The notes under the pieces: generated by a model
The model's database searches: none
What the model saw: the letters and a program-made list of their open reading frames with translations, nothing else
What the model was told of the DNA's origin: nothing
NCBI GenBank assembly: GCA_951828385.1
Contig: OX639973.1
Coordinates: 5,571,200-5,635,199 of the forward strand
Length of the DNA stretch: 64,000 nucleotides
Direction of reading: 5' to 3'
Source: an uncultured Poribacteria bacterium
Lineage (GTDB): Bacteria > Poribacteria > WGA-4E > WGA-3G
Part shown: piece after piece, positions 1 through 8,952 of the stretch
How the letters are laid out: every line of letters starts with the position of its first letter
Numbering within the stretch: position 1 is the stretch's first letter
Translations under genes and position numbers: made by a program

Positions 1-1059
1 GCCATTACTGGCACAAAAGGTAAATCAACGACGACACTCCTCACAGCGGCAATACTAAAGGCAGGAAATAAGTTCCCGAACATCTGTGTTGCTGGCAACA
101 TTGGGGTTCCACTATCAGCGGAGGTGCAAAAACTTACAAGCGCAGATATTGTTGTTGTTGAGGCAAGCAGTTTTCAGTTGGAAAGTACTGTCACTTTTCA
201 TCCGATGGTTAGCGTAGTGCTTAACCTATCGCGCGATCACCTGGACCGACATAGAACGATGTCCGCGTATCAAGCAGCAAAACAGAAGATTTCTGATAAT
301 CAGACGAGTGCTGACTGGATAATCCTCAACAGTTTGGAGGCATCTGTCAAGGATTTCGAGGCATCAACTGCAGCGAAAAAGGTCTATTTTACAGACAGAG
401 GTACGCCTGAAGATGCGTCGTTTTTAGGGGTATTTAGAGAGGGTTCAATGCTTTTGGCGCAATGGAACGGCACGCGTAAACGGATATGTACTATTACGGA
501 TATTCCACTTCGAGGCGCGCACAACGTACAAAACACCCTCGCCGCTATTGCTGTAGGGCTGATTTTTGGTGTGCCAGAAACACAAATTCGAGAAGCTCTT
601 CAACAGTTCGACCGATCGCATCCTGCTTTATCGCATGCGTTTGAACCCGTAAGAACTTTGACCGGTGTTGAATTCATAGATGATTCAAAGGCAACAAATG
701 TGGCGGCTGTTAAAGCCGCTCTTGAGTCAATAAAAGACTCTCAAATCGTCCTGATAATGGGGGGCTACGACAAGGGGAATGATTACACACCCCTACGTGA
801 AATTGTTCAGACCCGGGTCAAAGTCGCTGTGATGCTTGGTGAATATACCCAGCAGATTGAAAAAACGCTTGCCGATACAACAGAGATCATAAAAGCGAAA
901 ACAATGGCACAAGCGGTACAGGTTGCCTACAAACTCGCGTCACCAGGAGATGTCGTTCTATTGTCACCTGCAAATGCAAGTTTTGATATGTACACCGACT
1001 ATAAGGCACGCGGTGCTAACTTTAAAGCAGCGGTTGACGCGCTTCAACCGCTTCATTAA
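1..1059 (+). CDS. murD: UDP-N-acetylmuramoyl-L-alanine--D-glutamate ligase, 5' end missing
   Basis: Cytoplasmic Mur ligase that adds D-glutamate to UDP-MurNAc-L-Ala in peptidoglycan synthesis. The frame is open from base 1, so the N-terminal Rossmann domain lies outside the window. The first codons encode the ATP-binding loop GTKGKSTTT. Further in are the Mur-ligase core (SRDHLDRH), the DDSKATN segment and the C-terminal SPANASFD motif, where the family usually has SPACASFD. A GTG at 124 is internal and should not be taken as the start. It is the first visible gene of the dcw cluster and is followed 59 bases later by ftsW. The identification rests on family motifs and synteny. Confidence 0.95.
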   Translation, partial: AITGTKGKSTTTLLTAAILKAGNKFPNICVAGNIGVPLSAEVQKLTSADIVVVEASSFQLESTVTFHPMVSVVLNLSRDHLDRHRTMSAYQAAKQKISDNQTSADWIILNSLEASVKDFEASTAAKKVYFTDRGTPEDASFLGVFREGSMLLAQWNGTRKRICTITDIPLRGAHNVQNTLAAIAVGLIFGVPETQIREALQQFDRSHPALSHAFEPVRTLTGVEFIDDSKATNVAAVKAALESIKDSQIVLIMGGYDKGNDYTPLREIVQTRVKVAVMLGEYTQQIEKTLADTTEIIKAKTMAQAVQVAYKLASPGDVVLLSPANASFDMYTDYKARGANFKAAVDALQPLH

Positions 1060-1118
1060 AAAGTCAACAAATTAGGTTTTTAAGGATCGAAAGTAACGCA
1101 GGAAGGAAAAACACCACG

Positions 1119-2381
1119 ATGCTACGCCACTACCAAAACTCGCCCCGTAGCAAGCGAAATTTCAAGGCTAAACGAAAAAAATCTGGACCTTGGTGGACAA
1201 ACACGCGCATCTACTCTGTTGCTGAGGATCAACAGGAACAGATAACGGAAACACCATCTGGCGTAAACTCTGGGCGAATGGACAGAGGATTAATAGCTTT
1301 CACCCTCTGCCTCATTGCTATCGGCATTTTGATGGTATACAGTTCAAGCCATCTCCTTTCCTCAAGGCACTATGACGGCTATAGTTACCGTTACTTGCAA
1401 ATACACATCATCGCATGTACAATCGGTTTAGTTGGTATGTTCATGACTGCCTATGTACCCTATAGATTTTATGCGAAGTACGCGAACCTCCTTTTGATTC
1501 TCTCTTTTATCGGGTTATTATTGGTTTTCGTGCCAAGTTTAAGTGTGAGTGTGCAAGGTGCAGAAGGCGGCAGATTTAAACGCTGGATCAACATAGGGTT
1601 GCCTATCAATTTTCAACCTGTTGAATTCGCAAAAATAGCTTTGGTTATTCATGTGGCGAATTTCATAAGCCGCAACCCAGAACGTATTAGAAGTCTCTTT
1701 AATGGCGTGCTTCCGAATATTTTAATTGTAACCGCCGCTTTCGGCCTTGTGGTCAGTCAACCAGATTTTGGGTCGGCATTTTTATTAGCACTCACCGTCT
1801 GTATCGTACTGTTTCTCGGTGGCATGCGGATATGGCATGTATTGATGCTTGCTGGTGCCGGAGGCGGGCTTCTCAGTTTAATCGTCATTCGGGATTCTTA
1901 TAAGTTAAAGCGGATCATGGACTATCTCGCGATGTTGAAGTCGCCGGATGCAGCGAATTATCACTTAACGCGTTCGCTGGATGCTCTTGAAGGCGGTGGA
2001 CTCCTCGGAATGGGCATTGATAGTAGCCTTCAAAAAATATCACGTCTTCCGTATCCACACACCGATTTTATCTTCGCGGTATTGGGAGAAGAATTCGGGT
2101 TTATAGGTACTGTAACCGTAACACTTGTTTTCATGTTATTTATATGGCGAGGGTTCCACATCGCCCGACACGCCAGTGATTTGTTTGGATCTTTGCTTGC
2201 CACTGGCATCACAACGCTGATCGGTTTACAAGCGTTTATTAACATCGGTGTTGTGACAGGTTTGCTGCCGACGAAAGGCATTACATTGCCGTTTATTAGT
2301 TACGGCGGTTCATCAATTGTCCTCAGCCTGGTGAGCGTTGGTATCCTTCTTAATATTTCAAAAGGCAGCAATGACGGATAG
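1119..2381 (+). CDS. ftsW: FtsW/RodA/SpoVE-family division glycosyltransferase
   Basis: Integral membrane peptidoglycan polymerase (SEDS family) acting with a class B PBP at the septum. The 420-residue protein has a basic, soluble N-terminal stretch of about 60 residues, then about ten hydrophobic segments. The family signatures are the Q-P-V-E-F-A-K segment near residue 165 and the C-terminal GITLPFISYGGSS. The ATG has an upstream AGGAAGGA at a suitable distance. It lies between murD and murG as expected for ftsW rather than rodA. Its stop overlaps the proposed murG start by 11 bases, which suggests translational coupling. Confidence 0.93.
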   Translation: MLRHYQNSPRSKRNFKAKRKKSGPWWTNTRIYSVAEDQQEQITETPSGVNSGRMDRGLIAFTLCLIAIGILMVYSSSHLLSSRHYDGYSYRYLQIHIIACTIGLVGMFMTAYVPYRFYAKYANLLLILSFIGLLLVFVPSLSVSVQGAEGGRFKRWINIGLPINFQPVEFAKIALVIHVANFISRNPERIRSLFNGVLPNILIVTAAFGLVVSQPDFGSAFLLALTVCIVLFLGGMRIWHVLMLAGAGGGLLSLIVIRDSYKLKRIMDYLAMLKSPDAANYHLTRSLDALEGGGLLGMGIDSSLQKISRLPYPHTDFIFAVLGEEFGFIGTVTVTLVFMLFIWRGFHIARHASDLFGSLLATGITTLIGLQAFINIGVVTGLLPTKGITLPFISYGGSSIVLSLVSVGILLNISKGSNDG

Positions 2382-3636
2382 ACTAATACGCGATTATAAG
2401 ATGGTTTCTCAATGGGACCTTTTGGCGGGCTTAATCATGGCTATTTCTAAGCGTTACGATACAACTTTAGCAGAGACCGACAGTGCGGACGTAGCGTCCG
2501 ATCAACAGATAGAGACCCACAAAAAGGTGGTTGTTGCAGGCGGCGGGACAGGGGGGCATATCTATCCGGCGATCGGCATCGCGCAGGCATTGCAACGCAT
2601 GGATACCACCGTAGATATTGTGTTCATCGGGGGTGCAGACAAATTGGAAGCCACACTGGTGCCTCAGCACGGTTTTCGCTTTCTACCGATCTCAGTCGCA
2701 GGTTTTCCACGCCGTTTAACTTTACAATGGTTCACAGTTATCTGGAAGGTCTTGCGTGGGCTCACCCAATCGTGGCGGTATATGAAGGAACTGAAACCAG
2801 ATGTTGTCATAGGTACAGGCGGATATGTTTCAGGGCCGGTGCTTTTAGCGGCTCTCCTTCGTAAGATCCCAATCGCTATCCAAGAACAGAATGCTTCTGC
2901 TGGCTTAACGAATGGGATCTTGGCACGATGGGCAAAGGCTGTCTATCTCGCTATGGAGTCAACTCGCGAGGGCAAAGCGTTCCGACACGCTATGCACATA
3001 GAGGTGACCGGAAATCCGATCCGTCCCGCAATCGCAGCATTTCCGAGACATGAGGACACTTATCGGAAATTCGGATTGGTGCCAGATCGGAAAACAATCT
3101 TTGTGATGGGCGGGAGTCAGGGTGCTCGTGCTATTAATGAAGCCGTTGTTGCTGCACTGCCACACTTAGTCGGATTTGCCGATCAGATTCAGATTGTCCA
3201 TCAAACCGGCGGTGTTGAGGTGGAGGCGGTCCGAACCGAATATGAAAGCGTCCTTGAATCACATAAGGCGTTCCTACACTGTGTGCGCCCCTTCTTTGAT
3301 GCTGTTGAAGAAATCTACAGCATTACAGACATCATGGTGTGCAGAGCAGGCGGGATGACTGTTGCCGAAGTTACCGCCTGTGGTATCCCCGCAATTTTCA
3401 TACCTTTACCGTCACAGACCGGAAATGATCAGGTACGAAACGCCCACAGTGTCGCTGAAAAAGGTGCTGCCGTTGTGCTGGAACAAGGTAAATTCACAGT
3501 AGACATGCTTGTTGAGACCCTTACCAATATACTACTCGATCAGAACACACACGAACAAATGGTGGCCGCCAGTCGCGTACTCGGTAAGCCATACGCCAGT
3601 GATGACATTGCTAAATCTATTCTTTCGTACGCTTAG
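2371..3636 (+). CDS. murG: UDP-GlcNAc:undecaprenyl-PP-MurNAc-pentapeptide GlcNAc transferase
   Basis: Membrane-associated GT28 glycosyltransferase that converts lipid I to lipid II. Visible motifs are the N-terminal GGGTGGHIYPA loop, IGTGGYVSGP, QEQNA and the UDP-GlcNAc site GGSQGARAIN, followed by CRAGGMTVAEV. I chose the ATG at 2371 (421 residues), which overlaps the ftsW stop. A TTG at 2338 and ATGs at 2401 and 2437 are in frame, and MurG proteins usually begin near the GGGTGG loop, so a later start is possible. The extra roughly 50 N-terminal residues show no recognisable domain. Confidence 0.94.
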   Translation: MTDRLIRDYKMVSQWDLLAGLIMAISKRYDTTLAETDSADVASDQQIETHKKVVVAGGGTGGHIYPAIGIAQALQRMDTTVDIVFIGGADKLEATLVPQHGFRFLPISVAGFPRRLTLQWFTVIWKVLRGLTQSWRYMKELKPDVVIGTGGYVSGPVLLAALLRKIPIAIQEQNASAGLTNGILARWAKAVYLAMESTREGKAFRHAMHIEVTGNPIRPAIAAFPRHEDTYRKFGLVPDRKTIFVMGGSQGARAINEAVVAALPHLVGFADQIQIVHQTGGVEVEAVRTEYESVLESHKAFLHCVRPFFDAVEEIYSITDIMVCRAGGMTVAEVTACGIPAIFIPLPSQTGNDQVRNAHSVAEKGAAVVLEQGKFTVDMLVETLTNILLDQNTHEQMVAASRVLGKPYASDDIAKSILSYA

Positions 3637-3723
3637 TTCGGCGCGTCATAAGTTTTTTGCCATGTAATATATCAACTTCCAAAGTAGTATTTACAAATTT
3701 TGCGCTGGGACAAAAAAAATAAA

Positions 3724-5091
3724 ATGTTTGGAAAAACACGACATATCCATATTATCGGTATTGGAGGCGCAGGTCTAAGTGGTATCACTGAAATTCTGCT
3801 GGATCTTGGGTTTCATGTGACCGGCTCAGATATTCAGGAATCGTATACGACAGAGCATCTGCGCGCCCGGGGAGCTACTATCTATTATGGACATGCCGCA
3901 TCGCATATAAATGGTGCCGATGTTATCGTTATCTCTCCTGCTATTCCAACTGACAATCCGGAGCTCCTTGCTGCAGAGACGCAGAAGATCCCAATTGTCA
4001 GGGGTGCGGAGATGTTGAATGAAATCACTCGAATGCGCTATAGCGTTGCTGTCAGCGGAACACACGGAAAAACAACCACAACCGCTATGACGGCTACAGT
4101 CCTCAGTAGTCTGGATCCGACAGTAGTTGTAGGTGGGAAACTCACGGACGGCAGCCACGCTCGAAGCGGTGAAGGCGATGTTATGGTCATTGAAGCGGAC
4201 GAGGCGTACGGCTCTATTGAGATGTTTTATCCTACCGTTGCCGTTGTCACATCCGTTGATGCGGATCACTTGGATTATTACAACAGCGTTGATGAAATTG
4301 GGGAAACCTTTCTTAAATTCATTAATAAGGTGCCATTCTATGGTGCAGCGGTCCTCTGCTTGGATGCCGAGAATATCCAGAAGTTTATCCCACGAGTTAA
4401 GAAGCGTTATATTACCTACGGTCTTGAGACAAGCGCGGATTTGGTTGCTGAAGGTATTACGATAGAAGGGCCTACGTCGCGCTACCAAGTTCGCAAAAAC
4501 GGACACCTGTATGGTGAGGTCCACCTAAAAATGCCGGGACGCCATAATATTTCCAATTCCTTAGCAGCAATCGCGGTCGGACTTGAACTGGATATTCCGT
4601 TTGATCGCATTCGGGAGAGTCTGGAGTCGTTTCAAGGTGTGCATCGCCGGTTTGAAATCCTTGGAGAAGTTAATAATATCATTGTTGTTGACGATTATGC
4701 CCACAATCCAGCGAAGTTGAAAGCAGCACTGAGTGGCGCGCGCGACGGTTATAAACGTCGTATCGTCGCAGTTTTCCAACCACACCGCTACCAACGTGTC
4801 AGAGATTTAGCAGACGAATTCTCTCTATCTTTTTATCAAGCCGACGTACTTATCGTCACCTCAATTTATAGTGCGGGCGAGGCACCCATCGAAAATGTTA
4901 CCGCTGAAAAACTCGCACAATCAATACAAGCACACGGCCATCGAAACGTTCTTTATGTTCCAGACACAGATGAAGTTGCCGATGTTCTGATGAAGATAAC
5001 GCAACCGGAGGATATTGTAATTACATTAGGCGCTGGTGACATTAGTAAGGTAGGACGCGAATTCTTAAGTAGGCTTCAGGCAGCACATTAG
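3724..5091 (+). CDS. murC: UDP-N-acetylmuramate--L-alanine ligase
   Basis: Cytoplasmic Mur ligase adding L-alanine to UDP-MurNAc. The N-terminal Rossmann domain has IIGIGGAGLSG, the ATP loop is SGTHGKTTTT near residue 110, and the central EADEAYGS and DDYAHNP segments are typical of MurC. A TTG at 3700 would add eight residues (MRWDKKNK); the ATG at 3724 puts the nucleotide-binding strand at the usual distance from the start and gives 455 residues. The ribosome-binding site is weak. The 87-base gap after murG has no clear terminator, so co-transcription is likely. Confidence 0.94.
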   Translation: MFGKTRHIHIIGIGGAGLSGITEILLDLGFHVTGSDIQESYTTEHLRARGATIYYGHAASHINGADVIVISPAIPTDNPELLAAETQKIPIVRGAEMLNEITRMRYSVAVSGTHGKTTTTAMTATVLSSLDPTVVVGGKLTDGSHARSGEGDVMVIEADEAYGSIEMFYPTVAVVTSVDADHLDYYNSVDEIGETFLKFINKVPFYGAAVLCLDAENIQKFIPRVKKRYITYGLETSADLVAEGITIEGPTSRYQVRKNGHLYGEVHLKMPGRHNISNSLAAIAVGLELDIPFDRIRESLESFQGVHRRFEILGEVNNIIVVDDYAHNPAKLKAALSGARDGYKRRIVAVFQPHRYQRVRDLADEFSLSFYQADVLIVTSIYSAGEAPIENVTAEKLAQSIQAHGHRNVLYVPDTDEVADVLMKITQPEDIVITLGAGDISKVGREFLSRLQAAH

Positions 5092-5202
5092 TCAAATTTA
5101 TCTTTTGTTACACGCTGGATTTTCAACTTTCAAGATCCACCGACATTGAACACTACGCGGACAACACACGCTTACGATGGAAACTAAACGGAGGGTTCAT
5201 TC

Positions 5203-6099
5203 TTGCGCAGAAAGCGTGATGGATACATACGGCAGATTTCAAGGCCTGCACAGCGGCTCGGGAAAGGCACTCATGCCAAGGTTTACCTGTTCCGGCGCGT
5301 CGTTTTCGTCCTTGCCATTGTGCTGACTTTAGCGTTCATCGGCAAGATAGTACTCAGTTTTTTCGGTGCTGAATATGTTTCTCTTGAACTTTCTGGGAAC
5401 ATGCACTATACTGATGTACAAATTTATGATGCCCTCGGTGAACAACTGCAAAATATCGTCACAGACTCTGAAGAACAAACATCTATCTATCTCAAGAAAC
5501 ATCTGAGTTATATCAAAGACGCTCACGTTACCAAACACGTGATGAAGCGGATGTTAACCATCGAAATCACTGAGCGTGAACCTTTTGTACGCCTGAGAGT
5601 TGATTCTACTGCGAATGCCCCCGTTAATAGAGATAGTTCGTTTTTCTTGGTAGATAGTGAGGGACATGTGTTAAAACATATAGACAAGGAAGATACTAAT
5701 CCGCAGATATCTAAGCAATCTGGAAAGATGGCAGTCCTCAGGGCAGTCAGTGATGAGTTGCCGAAAGTTGGTGCTGCTGTCGGGATGCCCGAAGTTGCAT
5801 TAGGATTGGAAATCTTAAAGACTGTCTTGCTTCAGGAACGAAACCTTGCGACACAGATAGAAAGTATCGACGCAAGCGATCCCCAGAAGATAAAACTCCA
5901 ACTTGACGCTTTCCCTGTATCTGTTTGGCTTGCCGCGGATGCGCTTGAATTGGGCCTTCACCAGATCGCTCTGTTTTTAAAACAGCACAAAAGCCAAGTG
6001 CTTCAACGTATCAGGGAAACTTCAGTGGAAACACAGCCGTACTTGGACGCGAGATTTCAAGATACCGTCTACTTAGGGGGATTCGCAGAAAACAAATAG
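5203..6099 (+). CDS. ftsQ: FtsQ/DivIB-type division protein with POTRA domain
   Basis: Bitopic inner-membrane divisome protein. It has a basic cytoplasmic tail of about 30 residues, one membrane segment around residues 31-55, then a POTRA-like region (about 60-125) opening with SLELSGNMHYTD. A less conserved FtsQ C-terminal domain follows. The start is TTG, supported by the GGAGGG at 5190-5195. The position between murC and ftsA supports the call; overall sequence conservation in this family is low. murB and ddl, often found between murC and ftsQ, are absent here. Confidence 0.85.
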   Translation: MRRKRDGYIRQISRPAQRLGKGTHAKVYLFRRVVFVLAIVLTLAFIGKIVLSFFGAEYVSLELSGNMHYTDVQIYDALGEQLQNIVTDSEEQTSIYLKKHLSYIKDAHVTKHVMKRMLTIEITEREPFVRLRVDSTANAPVNRDSSFFLVDSEGHVLKHIDKEDTNPQISKQSGKMAVLRAVSDELPKVGAAVGMPEVALGLEILKTVLLQERNLATQIESIDASDPQKIKLQLDAFPVSVWLAADALELGLHQIALFLKQHKSQVLQRIRETSVETQPYLDARFQDTVYLGGFAENK

Positions 6100-6203
6100 T
6101 ACCTATTTCGTAGACACTGATAGGTAGAAAAATAAAGTACTATCCCTATTCATCGTTTTTGATGTCTAAGATGTTTATGGGAAAGGGAGGTGAAAACAAT
6201 TAA

Positions 6204-7430
6204 ATGCCAAAACAAAATATTATTGCAGGTCTTGATATCGGTTCAAGCAAAATCTCAGTAGTTGTTGGAAATACGTTGCAGGGTAGCACCGAAAAATTAG
6301 GGGTGATTGGTGTGGGTCATGCGCGGTCCGAAGGTCTTCGGGCAGGTGTTGTCGTTGATATTAACCAAACGGCGGAGGCCATCCGTAAAGCGATTGCGAA
6401 TGCGGAATTAATGGCGGGCGTGAAAATAGACGCTGTCTGTGTCGGCATTTCCGGCGAGCATATCATTGGACAAACGTCCCACGGGGTTGTTTCTGTCGCA
6501 AATAACGAAATTTCACATGACGATGTTGATAGAGCAATGATAGCGGCAAAAGCTATTTCTATTCCTGCTGACCGGGAGATATTGCATGTAATCCAGCAAA
6601 ATTTCGTCGTTGATGCTCAGGACCGTATCAGAGAACCGATCGGGATGTCTGGCGCGCGGCTCGAAGCTTACGCTTACATTATCACAGGGGGGACAACGGC
6701 TATTCAAAATTTGCTCAATAGTATTGAAAAGGCAGGCGTGCCTATCGTAGAAACGCTTGTCGCCGCCCCTCTGGCTGCAACACAGGCAATCGTTTCAAGG
6801 GATGAACGTGAAGTTGGCATCGCCTTGGTTGACATCGGTGATGGAACAACCGAAATCGTCATATATAAAGAGGATTCTATTCAACATACAGCAGTAGTCC
6901 CCGTCGGCGGGCAGCACGTTACCAACGACATTGCTCAATACTTAAAAGTTACCCTTCCAGAAGCGGAGGAACTCAAACTTCACCGCGGCTGCGCTTGGAC
7001 GGAATTAGTCGACCCAGATGAAGTCAGATCTATTCCTGTCACAAGTGAGTCTACCCCACCGCGCTTTATTGACCGAGTTGAGCTTGCACAAATCATTGAG
7101 TACCGTATGGCAGAAATCTTAGAAGTGATTGGTTATGAATTGGGCGATATTCCACTGCCAGGAGGGCTTGTTCTCACAGGCGGTACGGCACTTATGGATG
7201 GCCTTCAAGAACTGGCTGAAGCCGTGCTGCAGTTGCGTGTTCAGATAGGTTACCCGCGCGGGTTACAAGGCTTAACGGATCGAGTGAATCACCCGATGTA
7301 TGCAACCGGTATCGGACTTGCGCTTTATGGTGAATCTTTACGGCGGCAAGAGCAGGAACACGACGCACGCCATCGCGATAGTGGCGTTGGGAATTTTCTG
7401 CAACGCATCAAAGAATGGTTCGGATATTAG
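6204..7430 (+). CDS. ftsA: Cell division protein FtsA
   Basis: Actin-like ATPase that tethers FtsZ to the membrane. It opens with the phosphate-1 motif GLDIGSSKISVVVG and contains the second phosphate motif VDIGDGTTEIVIY and the adenosine motif GLVLTGGTALMDG. The C-terminal stretch after about residue 375 is charged and ends in a short helix (FLQRIKEWFGY) that fits the membrane-targeting amphipathic helix. The ATG follows a strong GGGAGGTG. The 408-residue length is normal. It is separated from ftsZ by about 200 bases that hold a separate promoter. Confidence 0.95.
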   Translation: MPKQNIIAGLDIGSSKISVVVGNTLQGSTEKLGVIGVGHARSEGLRAGVVVDINQTAEAIRKAIANAELMAGVKIDAVCVGISGEHIIGQTSHGVVSVANNEISHDDVDRAMIAAKAISIPADREILHVIQQNFVVDAQDRIREPIGMSGARLEAYAYIITGGTTAIQNLLNSIEKAGVPIVETLVAAPLAATQAIVSRDEREVGIALVDIGDGTTEIVIYKEDSIQHTAVVPVGGQHVTNDIAQYLKVTLPEAEELKLHRGCAWTELVDPDEVRSIPVTSESTPPRFIDRVELAQIIEYRMAEILEVIGYELGDIPLPGGLVLTGGTALMDGLQELAEAVLQLRVQIGYPRGLQGLTDRVNHPMYATGIGLALYGESLRRQEQEHDARHRDSGVGNFLQRIKEWFGY

Positions 7431-7482
7431 GTCGACTTCCTTAATAAAGTAAGTCTTATCCGAGTTAGACTTTCAGGAACAC

Positions 7483-7511
7483 TTGACTTAACTTTTCTTA
7501 TAGCGTATAAT
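7483..7511 (+). promoter_or_regulatory. Sigma70-type promoter upstream of ftsZ
   Basis: TTGACT at 7483-7488 and TATAAT at 7506-7511 are separated by 17 bases, close to consensus. The site lies 118 bases before the ftsZ start and could drive ftsZ independently of the upstream dcw genes. It is a sequence match only; no transcription start is known. Confidence 0.7.
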
Positions 7512-7573
7512 TTAATGTGAAAAAGCGAACCAACAAAAGTTATAAAGGAACCTCGGTCAGGGATTGAGGCTAC

Positions 7574-7642
7574 AATGATAGGAGGAATTAGGTTGCTGTG
7601 TCTTTAGTTATAGTAACTGAAAGCCAACATGATAGAATTTGA
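7574..7642 (+). promoter_or_regulatory. ftsZ leader with strong SD and short overlapping ORFs
   Basis: The only strong Shine-Dalgarno (AGGAGG at 7580-7585) lies 43 bases before the ftsZ ATG, and an in-frame TAA at 7614-7616 blocks any upstream ftsZ start. Seven bases after the SD is TTG CTG TGT CTT TAG, a four-residue ORF. A GTG at 7598 opens a 14-codon ORF that ends at TGA 7640-7642, just past the ftsZ start. Either could couple leader translation to ftsZ. This is inferred from layout only. Confidence 0.4.
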
Positions 7643-8936
7643 ACAAGAGGAATTTGAAAACTTACGCGCCAAAATTAAAGTTATAGGTGTCGGTGGCGCT
7701 GGTGGCAATGCTGTGAAACGTATGATTGAAGCCGGGATCACTGGCATAGAATTTTATGCTGTCAACACCGACCAGCAAGCACTGTTGACCTGCCGCGGTG
7801 CCACGCAAATCCCGATCGGCCTTAATACGACCGAAGGTTTAGGGTCCGGTGCGGACCCCGAGATCGGTCAAAGAGCTGCTGAGGAGGATAGGGAACATCT
7901 GCAGACTATCGTCGAAAATGCAAACATGGTCTTCATTACTGCCGGTATGGGTGGCGGTACCGGTACGGGCGCTGCACCACTCATTGCTTCACAAGCAAAA
8001 GAACGCGGCGCACTTACAATCGCAGTCGTGACACGCCCGTTTGACTTTGAAGGGCAACGTCGCTCCACAGTCGCTGAGGCAGGACTTGAAGAACTCCGTC
8101 AAAAGGCTGATTCCGTAATTGTTGTTCCAAACCAGCGACTTATTGACACCATGGATAGGAAATTGCCAATTCGAGAGGCGTTCCGCATTGGAGACGAGAT
8201 CCTCCTCCATGGCGTAAAAAGCATCTCTGACATCGTTACTGAGTCAGGCGAAATTAACGTTGACTTTGCCGACGTTGAATCCATTATGCGAGGCGCAGGA
8301 AGCGCATTGATGGGGATGGGGCATGGGAACGGCGATAATCGCGCACCTTTCGCAGCCGAGCAGGCTATCAGTTCTCCGCTCCTTGAACAGACGAACATCG
8401 CTGGGGCTGTCGGTATGATTGTCAACATCACCGCGCCTCCTGATTTCATGATGCACGAACTCGATGAAGCTATGCAGGTTATTAAGGACACCGCGCCCGA
8501 AGCGCAAATTATCTTCGGTCTCGTTTACAAAGATGAATTGGAACTCGACGATGAAGTCCTTGTGACTGTCATCGCAACAGGGTTTGATTCTGATGCAGAA
8601 TACGCACTCGGTACCGAGACATCAGGCACCAGAAACCCATCCGCACGATATGATGACGCCGATGTCTATCACAGACAGCCATCAGCTTTATCGGAACAGC
8701 GTACGGCAAGGGCAGGCAGGAACCGACCGGGCGGTCGAGTGTCACCTGGTAGAGATACTACGCCAACCCGCAGACGGAGACCAGAACCAGAACAACCTGT
8801 CGAGCAAGAGCAACCTCCCCAAGACAGCGGACGGAAACCTGTCCGAAGAAAGGATCAAGGCGCACAACCACGCGATACGGACTGGGAAATCCCAGCTTTT
8901 CTACGCGTTCAAAAAAGAAACCGGAACGACAAATAG
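7629..8936 (+). CDS. ftsZ: Cell division GTPase FtsZ
   Basis: Tubulin-like GTPase forming the division ring. It shows the N-terminal [24 protein letters not shown], and the GTP tubulin signature [10 protein letters not shown] near residue 105. The polymerisation domain ends around residue 320 and is followed by a charged, Pro/Arg-rich linker of about 90 residues. The C-terminal peptide [11 protein letters not shown] matches the conserved FtsA/ZipA-binding tail, so the gene is complete. The local ribosome-binding site at the ATG is weak. Length 435 residues, within the normal range given the long linker. Confidence 0.97.
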   Translation: MIEFEQEEFENLRAKIKVIGVGGAGGNAVKRMIEAGITGIEFYAVNTDQQALLTCRGATQIPIGLNTTEGLGSGADPEIGQRAAEEDREHLQTIVENANMVFITAGMGGGTGTGAAPLIASQAKERGALTIAVVTRPFDFEGQRRSTVAEAGLEELRQKADSVIVVPNQRLIDTMDRKLPIREAFRIGDEILLHGVKSISDIVTESGEINVDFADVESIMRGAGSALMGMGHGNGDNRAPFAAEQAISSPLLEQTNIAGAVGMIVNITAPPDFMMHELDEAMQVIKDTAPEAQIIFGLVYKDELELDDEVLVTVIATGFDSDAEYALGTETSGTRNPSARYDDADVYHRQPSALSEQRTARAGRNRPGGRVSPGRDTTPTRRRRPEPEQPVEQEQPPQDSGRKPVRRKDQGAQPRDTDWEIPAFLRVQKRNRNDK

Positions 8937-8952
8937 GCATGAGGGCTATATA

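Noticed and set aside
3826-4524. 232-codon minus-strand ORF within murC
   Set aside because: Antisense of a conserved gene, with no recognisable domain or SD.
8584-8952. Upstream extension of the radical SAM ORF inside ftsZ
   Set aside because: It overlaps well-conserved ftsZ coding including the C-terminal peptide, and the extra residues have no family similarity. GTG 8953 has a good SD.
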